The notes under the pieces are model-generated. The model was not told the DNA's origin, made no database searches, and saw only the letters and a list, made by a program, of their open reading frames with translations. Positions 7,036-8,986 of a stretch of DNA of 8,986 bases are shown here, in pieces. Each line of letters starts with the position of its first letter. Within the stretch, counting starts at the first letter, position 1. The stretch comes from Sphaerochaetaceae bacterium (GTDB lineage Bacteria > Spirochaetota > Spirochaetia > Sphaerochaetales > Sphaerochaetaceae), in the NCBI GenBank assembly GCA_024405065.1, contig JAKSPF010000046.1, positions 1 to 8,986 of the forward strand, in the 5' to 3' direction. The position numbers were made by a program, and so were the translations under genes.

Positions 7036-8848
7036 CAGCTTTTGATAACCTCTGTTTAGCCTTTAATTCTTCAATTTCCCTGTCAATTTTTACTTTTGCC
7101 TCTATCATTTGCAATATCTCATCTTGACCGGTAGTTTCAACTTCAGATCCGTTGATAAGTTGCAGGATGTTGTTTCTGCGTTCCTCAAGTCTTGCAATGT
7201 TAATTGTGTCAATCACGCTGTCCAGTTCTTCCGTATCTCCCGGATCGGACCTGTCTTCTGCAAGAAAAGAAATCACCAGATTCTTCAATTCCTGATTATC
7301 AATCATCTGAATAATCACTTCATCGGATTCTATCCCCTCCCTGACTGCATCTTCAAGAACCGTAAACAGCTTACGAGCAAAATCATCTTGCAGATAGTTG
7401 ATACGCACTCTATGTCTGAAATATTCAAAACCATTGCGATTCTTAATCAGATGAAGCAAAACATTGAGCTGTACAGATACTTCGGCAGGACTGTATGTTT
7501 TTTCTTTTCTGAATTCACTGTCTGTTTCAGATTTGCGTCCGCTCTGTTTATGTTTTCTGAAATCACTCAAAATCTGCTCTTCGGAAATTCTCAAAATTTC
7601 TGAAAGATATTTCACATAGCCCTGTCGTTCAATATCTGATGATGTTGCCTCCAGGTATGGGCTAACCTCCTTGAACACGGATAATTTGCCTTTGGGCTGC
7701 CGTATATCATACAATTTTAATGCAGAATGTACAAGATGAGAAAAAGCCGGTTCCACATTTTCACAAGCTTTTGCTAGGGCTTCGGCCCCCTGCTCTTCAA
7801 GCATTTGCGATGCATCTTTTGCATTGTCAAAAGGTTTTATTACATATGTTTCCAAATCATTTTGCTGACAGATAAGTGCTGCTCTGATTGTTGCTTTTTG
7901 ACCGGCATTGTCAGAATCAAAAAGAAGAAAAACTTTTTTACAGTACCGTTTAATCAGTTGTGCCTGTTCTATTGTAAATGACGTACCGAGAGGAGCACAG
8001 GCATAACCTATTCCTGCCTGATGGAGAGAAACAACATCAAAATTTCCTTCACAGAGAATAACCTGCTGTTTTTCTTTAAGAAGCGGCAAACTTTCGTAAA
8101 ATCCAAAAAGATTGTTCTTTTTGCTGTAAATGACTGAATCACTTGAATTTTTGTATTTCACCTTACTGTCCGGATTCAAATCACGTCCGGAAAAGGCCAC
8201 AACATTACCTTGCCATGTTCTTACAGGAAAAAGTATTCTGTTTTTGAAAAACGGTTGATTTGCAAGACCGTTATGTTCTTTGTATATCAATCCGCTCTCC
8301 CATAAAAGCTCGTCTGAATAATTCTGCTTTTTGAGAAAATCATACAACCAGTCAGAGTTTGACGGAGCATATCCTAGAAGGAACTTTTCACATGATTCAC
8401 TTGATATGTTACGTTTTTCAATGTAATTCCTTGCTTCAGATGCTTCTTTTTTCAAAAGAAGCACCTGATGAAATCTTTTTGAAATTCTGTTGTAAATATC
8501 CTGAATTGCCTGCTGTCTTGAATATTGCTTTTTTTCTTTTTCAGTTTCTTCTTTCAGTTCAATTCCTGCTTTTTTTGCAAGATTTTGTATGGATTCAGGA
8601 AAAGTGAGGTGTTCCATTTCCATAAGAAATGTAAACATATTTCCGCTTTTTCCACAACCGAAACATTTGAAAAACCCTTTATCATCATGAACAAGAAAAG
8701 ACGGTGTTTTTTCCTTGTGGAACGGACAACACGCTTTGAAATCGTCCGTACTGCCGACTCTTGTAAGTCTCACGTAGGAACCGATTACATCACTCAATCG
8801 GAGTCTGTTTTTTATTTCTTCAATAACTGATTCAGAATATTTAGGCAC
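7028..8848 (-). CDS. dnaG: DNA primase DnaG
   Basis: The 606-residue primase makes RNA primers for chromosome replication. Numbered from the GTG at 8848, it has an N-terminal CHC2 zinc-binding domain (about 3-100) with C41-x2-H44 and C62-x2-C65, then the catalytic core with KNRILFPVRTWQGNVVAFSGRDL (about 202-224). The TOPRIM domain has VILCEGNFDV with the key Glu267, and LLFDSDNAG with metal-binding Asp311 and Asp313. The C-terminal helical region (about 455-606) corresponds to the DnaB helicase-interacting domain. The start is uncertain: there is no ATG upstream of the zinc domain. GTG at 8848 gives an N-terminus beginning MPKYSESVIEEI, which fits primases well; TTG at 8854 would add two residues. 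Neither has a Shine-Dalgarno at normal distance; the nearest purine-rich site, GAAGGAG, is about 30 bases away and inside a hairpin. The stop overlaps the rpoD start by 8 bases. Confidence 0.96.
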   Translation of the reverse strand: MPKYSESVIEEIKNRLRLSDVIGSYVRLTRVGSTDDFKACCPFHKEKTPSFLVHDDKGFFKCFGCGKSGNMFTFLMEMEHLTFPESIQNLAKKAGIELKEETEKEKKQYSRQQAIQDIYNRISKRFHQVLLLKKEASEARNYIEKRNISSESCEKFLLGYAPSNSDWLYDFLKKQNYSDELLWESGLIYKEHNGLANQPFFKNRILFPVRTWQGNVVAFSGRDLNPDSKVKYKNSSDSVIYSKKNNLFGFYESLPLLKEKQQVILCEGNFDVVSLHQAGIGYACAPLGTSFTIEQAQLIKRYCKKVFLLFDSDNAGQKATIRAALICQQNDLETYVIKPFDNAKDASQMLEEQGAEALAKACENVEPAFSHLVHSALKLYDIRQPKGKLSVFKEVSPYLEATSSDIERQGYVKYLSEILRISEEQILSDFRKHKQSGRKSETDSEFRKEKTYSPAEVSVQLNVLLHLIKNRNGFEYFRHRVRINYLQDDFARKLFTVLEDAVREGIESDEVIIQMIDNQELKNLVISFLAEDRSDPGDTEELDSVIDTINIARLEERRNNILQLINGSEVETTGQDEILQMIEAKVKIDREIEELKAKQRLSKADE

Positions 8849-8859
8849 AACCAAAAACC

Positions 8860-8888
8860 AATAAAGACAGTTAAGGTCTCCTTCACAA
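8860..8888 (-). promoter_or_regulatory. Possible sigma-70 promoter just upstream of dnaG
   Basis: TTGTGA (8888-8883) and TTTATT (8865-8860) are separated by exactly 17 bases, and each matches the -35/-10 consensus at 4 of 6 positions. A start about 7 bases downstream would fall near 8853, almost on the dnaG start codons, giving a leaderless or near-leaderless mRNA. Matches of this quality arise by chance in AT-rich DNA, and the site overlaps the hairpin, so this is tentative. Confidence 0.3.
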
Positions 8889-8902
8889 GAAGAAGACCTT
8901 AA
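8871..8902 (-). terminator. Strong hairpin between tRNA-Tyr and dnaG (terminator or processing element)
   Basis: Arms TTAAGGTCT (8871-8879) and AGACCTTAA (8894-8902) pair perfectly, and CTTC/GAAG (8881-8884, 8889-8892) extends the stem around an ACAA loop (plus-strand sense). The result is 14 stacked positions with a single mismatch (C8880 / A8893). It begins one base after the tRNA discriminator on the minus strand. The downstream sequence is T-rich but interrupted (CTGTCTTTATTGGTTTTTGG), so it is not a textbook intrinsic terminator. It may end or attenuate tRNA transcription, mark a tRNA 3' processing site, or form a dnaG leader structure hiding the GAAGGAG at 8885-8879. Confidence 0.6.
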
Positions 8903-8903
8903 T

Positions 8904-8985
8904 TGGAGAGAGAAGGATTCGGACCTTCGAAGGCTGAGCCAACAGATTTACAGTCTGCCCCCTTTGACCGCTCGGGAACCTCTCC
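8904..8985 (-). tRNA. tRNA-Tyr (anticodon GTA)
   Basis: Reading the minus strand, the acceptor GGAGAGG pairs with TCTCTCC (with a G-U at the inner end), followed by discriminator A (8904). The D-stem is CCC/GGG, with GG present in the D-loop. The anticodon stem GCAGA/TCTGT encloses CTGTAAA, giving anticodon GTA at 8951-8949, which reads tyrosine codons. A long variable arm (GGC-TCA-GCC) makes it a class II tRNA, as expected for bacterial tRNA-Tyr. The T-stem GAAGG/CCTTC encloses TCCGAAT, in which the normally invariant U55 appears as C. The 3' CCA is not encoded (ATT follows), so it must be added by nucleotidyltransferase. The complete 82-base gene ends one base from the window edge, so its promoter lies outside. 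Confidence 0.95.
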
Positions 8986-8986
8986 A

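Noticed and set aside
7109..7603. 164-residue plus-strand open frame, the longest on that strand
   Set aside because: It lies wholly antisense to dnaG, resembles no family I know, and is Phe/Cys-rich as expected for the reverse reading of an AT-rich gene.
1..8986. Mobile element, CRISPR array, phage or defence system
   Set aside because: No transposase, integrase, spaced direct repeats, terminal inverted repeats or toxin-antitoxin pair is visible; MazG here is the cellular two-domain form next to housekeeping genes, without mazEF.

Overview
This 8,986-base, AT-rich window is a tightly packed block of housekeeping genes, all on the minus strand. Transcription therefore runs from the right edge (8986) to the left edge (1). 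The probable source is a spirochaete close to Treponema. The order dnaG - rpoD - zinc-ribbon coiled-coil protein is, from memory, the order in Treponema pallidum. The RpoD long non-conserved region and the relaxed lipobox of the small lipoprotein also look spirochaetal. This assignment is an inference from gene order and protein style and was not tested by any search.

Layout in transcription order: tRNA-Tyr(GTA) (8985-8904); a strong hairpin in the 49-base gap; dnaG primase (8848-7028, non-ATG start without a usable Shine-Dalgarno); rpoD, the primary sigma factor (7035-5020, overlapping dnaG by 8 bases); a C4 zinc-ribbon coiled-coil protein (5008-4190, whose ribosome site overlaps the rpoD stop); the RNase P RNA gene rnpB (4180-3851), only 9 bases after the preceding stop codon; a small putative lipoprotein (3824-3300); a fused radical SAM / radical SAM-linked protein (3303-841, ATGA overlap with the lipoprotein gene); and mazG (869-57, overlapping the radical SAM gene by 29 bases). 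The last 56 bases hold only a short AT-rich inverted repeat.

The right half is a macromolecular-synthesis cluster: replication priming (DnaG), transcription initiation (RpoD), a possible sigma- or nucleic-acid-binding accessory (zinc-ribbon protein) and tRNA 5' maturation (RNase P RNA). rpsU, which precedes dnaG in many bacteria, is replaced by tRNA-Tyr here. The left half combines nucleotide-pool cleaning (MazG), a widely conserved radical SAM enzyme of unresolved function and an unrecognised lipoprotein.

I see no mobile element, CRISPR array, phage gene or defence system. The points most worth a second look are the dnaG start region, rnpB lying inside an apparently continuous transcription unit, the T-loop of the tRNA, the zinc-ribbon/sigma pairing and the lipoprotein-radical SAM-MazG trio.
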